A DNA stretch of 6,321 bases from Lachnospiraceae bacterium (GTDB lineage: Bacteria > Bacillota > Clostridia > Lachnospirales > Lachnospiraceae): the NCBI GenBank assembly GCA_031285465.1, contig JAITWD010000032.1:1-6321 (forward strand), given 5' to 3'. The position numbers and the translations under genes are program-made. Position 1 is the stretch's first letter, and every line of letters starts with the position of its first letter. The notes below the pieces were generated by a model. That model was not told where the DNA came from and ran no database searches. It worked only from the letters and a program-made list of their open reading frames with translations. Positions 4,649 to 6,321 of the stretch are shown here, one piece after another.

Positions 4649-6321
4649 CTACAACCACTTCTCCAATTCTTCCGCCGAAAGTGGCTTGGAAAAATAATAT
4701 CCCTGTAACCGGTCGCACCCATATTTTTCAAGCAAATCAAGCTGCTCCTTAGTTTCCACCCCTTCAACCGTGATGGACAGCGATAGATTCTTCGCCAGGG
4801 CAATGATCGACTTGAGCATCGCCCGTGCCGTTTCGTCCACTAATACATCATCCAAAAAGGCGCGGTCAATCTTCAGATTATCAATTGGTAGCTTCTTCAA
4901 ATAGCTTAATGAAGAATAACCGGTTCCAAAATCATCCAGCGAAATTCGGATCCCATATTTTTTAAGAGTGTTAAGGGTTTTGGTCAAATAAATAAAATCA
5001 GAGATAAATGCGCTTTCGGTCAGTTCAATCACCAGATTGGCCGGTGGGATAGCATATTTGTTCATCAGCTCCAGCAATCGTTCGGACAGCTTATGGGAAA
5101 GGAATTGGATCGCCGAAACATTAACAGCAACGTAAAAGCCAGGATTAACTGCCAGCCATTTTCCCATATGACGCATTGCCTCCTCCAAAACAAAATCACC
5201 AATCTTAATAATCAGACCAATTTCCTCTGCTAAGGGGATAAAGCGTAGCGGATTAAGTAGCCCCTTGACTGGGTGCTGCCAGCGGATAAGTGCCTCACAT
5301 CCTACCATTTTATGCGAACAGGCACCGATGATCGGCTGAAATTGCAAAAAGAACTCCTTTTGCTCAATGGCGTGACGCATACCGTATGCCATATTCAATA
5401 ACTCCATGGTATCGCGGCGGATGTCATCGGTTATGGTACAAATGCTGCTTAACTCATTTTCTTTGGCGGTACGTAGAGCAAACTGTGCATCCTGTAAAAC
5501 ACAGCGTAGCCCTTCCTGATCAATGACCAAGTTATCCGAAAGGGCAATACCGATGTCGAAATCAAGATAGAAGCTTTTCTCTATTTCGGCAAGTGGTAGC
5601 TTGAAGGCTTCTTTAACACTATGTGCCATCATCTGCAAATAGTCAATATTGTCAACATCATTGAAAACCACTAAAAACTTATCTTCATTTAGATGGATCA
5701 ATAATTGTTCGCCAACAAGTGTTTTTAGACGGTCGGCAGTCAGGCACAGGACCCGGTCGGCGATGTTACGATCAAAGGCCTGTTCGACGTTGCTGAAACC
5801 GCAAATATCCAGAATGACTAAACCAATGCGGGTCAGATTAACACCACGAACCTTATGTGCTACTACATCTTCCAGATAATCGAGGCGGTATAATCCGGTC
5901 AAATGATCGACATATGCCAATTCTTCCAGATGCATCTCTAACTTTTTACGTCGGGTGATGTCTACCGAAACACCGTAAACGAGCTTTTCCGTCTGATCAA
6001 TAAATTTACCGCGCACTATCAGCCAATGTGGCTCTTTGTCCGAACCGATCAAAACAATCTCTGATTCGTACAGATCGGTTTTACCGGTCAAAAGATCGTC
6101 CATTTTTTGGAGAATTTCATCTTTAAAATCTTTTAAGTGAAGATCAAGGAAGGCGGTAAAGTTATAATTATAATCGCTTTGACGTCCCGAGATAAGTTTA
6201 TCAAATTCATCGCTAAAAACAATGATATCGGTGGTACGGTCGTACTCCCAGGTTAAACTGTCAGCACATTCAAGTGCAAAATCCAGTTTAAACTTTTCCG
6301 ATTGTAAAATTGACACATCTT
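4649..6321 (-). CDS. PAS-GGDEF-EAL protein, probable c-di-GMP phosphodiesterase
   Basis: From the GTG at 6316 this gives 555 residues. The frame stays open to the window edge, so the real start may lie outside and an N-terminal domain may be missing. A PAS sensor domain spans about 12-125 and ends with the usual VSVDITRRKKLE bridge. A GGDEF-type domain follows (about 126-290), keeping HLTGLY and Asp170, but its signature is NEDKF (210-214), so diguanylate cyclase activity is unlikely. The EAL domain (about 305-555) keeps the residues needed to cut c-di-GMP to pGpG: EAL (341-343), Asn399, ELTES (431-435), DDFGTGYSS (461-469), KIDR (482-485) and EGVE (518-521). No membrane helix is visible, so it is probably cytosolic as far as seen. 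The degenerate GGDEF may act as a GTP-binding allosteric site, as known in some such proteins. The stop codon is 62 bases before MerR, which has its own promoter. Confidence 0.93.
   Translation of the reverse strand, partial: DVSILQSEKFKLDFALECADSLTWEYDRTTDIIVFSDEFDKLISGRQSDYNYNFTAFLDLHLKDFKDEILQKMDDLLTGKTDLYESEIVLIGSDKEPHWLIVRGKFIDQTEKLVYGVSVDITRRKKLEMHLEELAYVDHLTGLYRLDYLEDVVAHKVRGVNLTRIGLVILDICGFSNVEQAFDRNIADRVLCLTADRLKTLVGEQLLIHLNEDKFLVVFNDVDNIDYLQMMAHSVKEAFKLPLAEIEKSFYLDFDIGIALSDNLVIDQEGLRCVLQDAQFALRTAKENELSSICTITDDIRRDTMELLNMAYGMRHAIEQKEFFLQFQPIIGACSHKMVGCEALIRWQHPVKGLLNPLRFIPLAEEIGLIIKIGDFVLEEAMRHMGKWLAVNPGFYVAVNVSAIQFLSHKLSERLLELMNKYAIPPANLVIELTESAFISDFIYLTKTLNTLKKYGIRISLDDFGTGYSSLSYLKKLPIDNLKIDRAFLDDVLVDETARAMLKSIIALAKNLSLSITVEGVETKEQLDLLEKYGCDRLQGYYFSKPLSAEELEKWL

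Noticed and set aside
5649..5879. Plus-strand open frame inside the PAS-GGDEF-EAL gene
   Set aside because: Antisense shadow rich in Arg, Ser and Thr, typical of a wrong-frame translation.

Overview
This window looks like a chromosomal segment from a low-to-moderate GC Gram-positive anaerobe of the class Clostridia. A Eubacteriaceae or Acetobacterium-like host is plausible, but that is inferred from the style of the proteins and was not tested by a search. Supporting points are a Firmicutes-type GyrA with RGGKG boxes, strong GGAGG-type Shine-Dalgarno sites, AT-rich intergenic DNA, an Lsa-like ABC-F protein and a MerR protein with a GyrI-like effector domain.

Layout. (1) Positions 1-1605, plus strand: the C-terminal part of gyrA; the catalytic N-terminal half lies upstream of the window. 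(2) Positions 1606-2063: an AT-rich intergenic leader. It holds two promoter candidates, a six-codon mini-ORF with an excellent Shine-Dalgarno, an uncertain 30-codon ORF, and a strong hairpin followed by six T residues that sits just before the next gene and looks like a transcription attenuator. (3) Positions 2064-3539, plus strand: an ABC-F ATPase of the Lsa/Vga/Msr antibiotic-resistance type. (4) Positions 3543-4586, minus strand: a MerR-family regulator with a C-terminal effector-binding domain, converging on the ABC-F gene with only three bases between the stop codons. (5) Positions 4608-4638: a MerR-type promoter for that regulator, with a 19-bp spacer and a small dyad inside it. (6) From 4649 to the right edge, minus strand: a PAS-GGDEF-EAL protein in which the GGDEF signature is degenerate and the EAL phosphodiesterase motifs are intact.

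How the genes may work together. GyrA is housekeeping. The ABC-F gene and the MerR gene are both drug-response types by family, and they sit tail to tail. The ABC-F gene has the hallmarks of ribosome-dependent attenuation (short upstream ORFs and a terminator in the leader), while the MerR gene carries an autoregulatory-type promoter. Functional coupling of the two is an inference. The c-di-GMP phosphodiesterase lies upstream of MerR on the same strand, but MerR has its own promoter, so co-transcription is not required.

The most interesting signals are the ABC-F leader (attenuator plus a sequence by the ribosome-binding site that mimics the terminator's 5' arm), the 19-bp-spacer MerR promoter, and an unexpectedly high number of ACCGGT hexamers spread across genes and reading frames. 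No mobile element, CRISPR array, tRNA or rRNA was seen.
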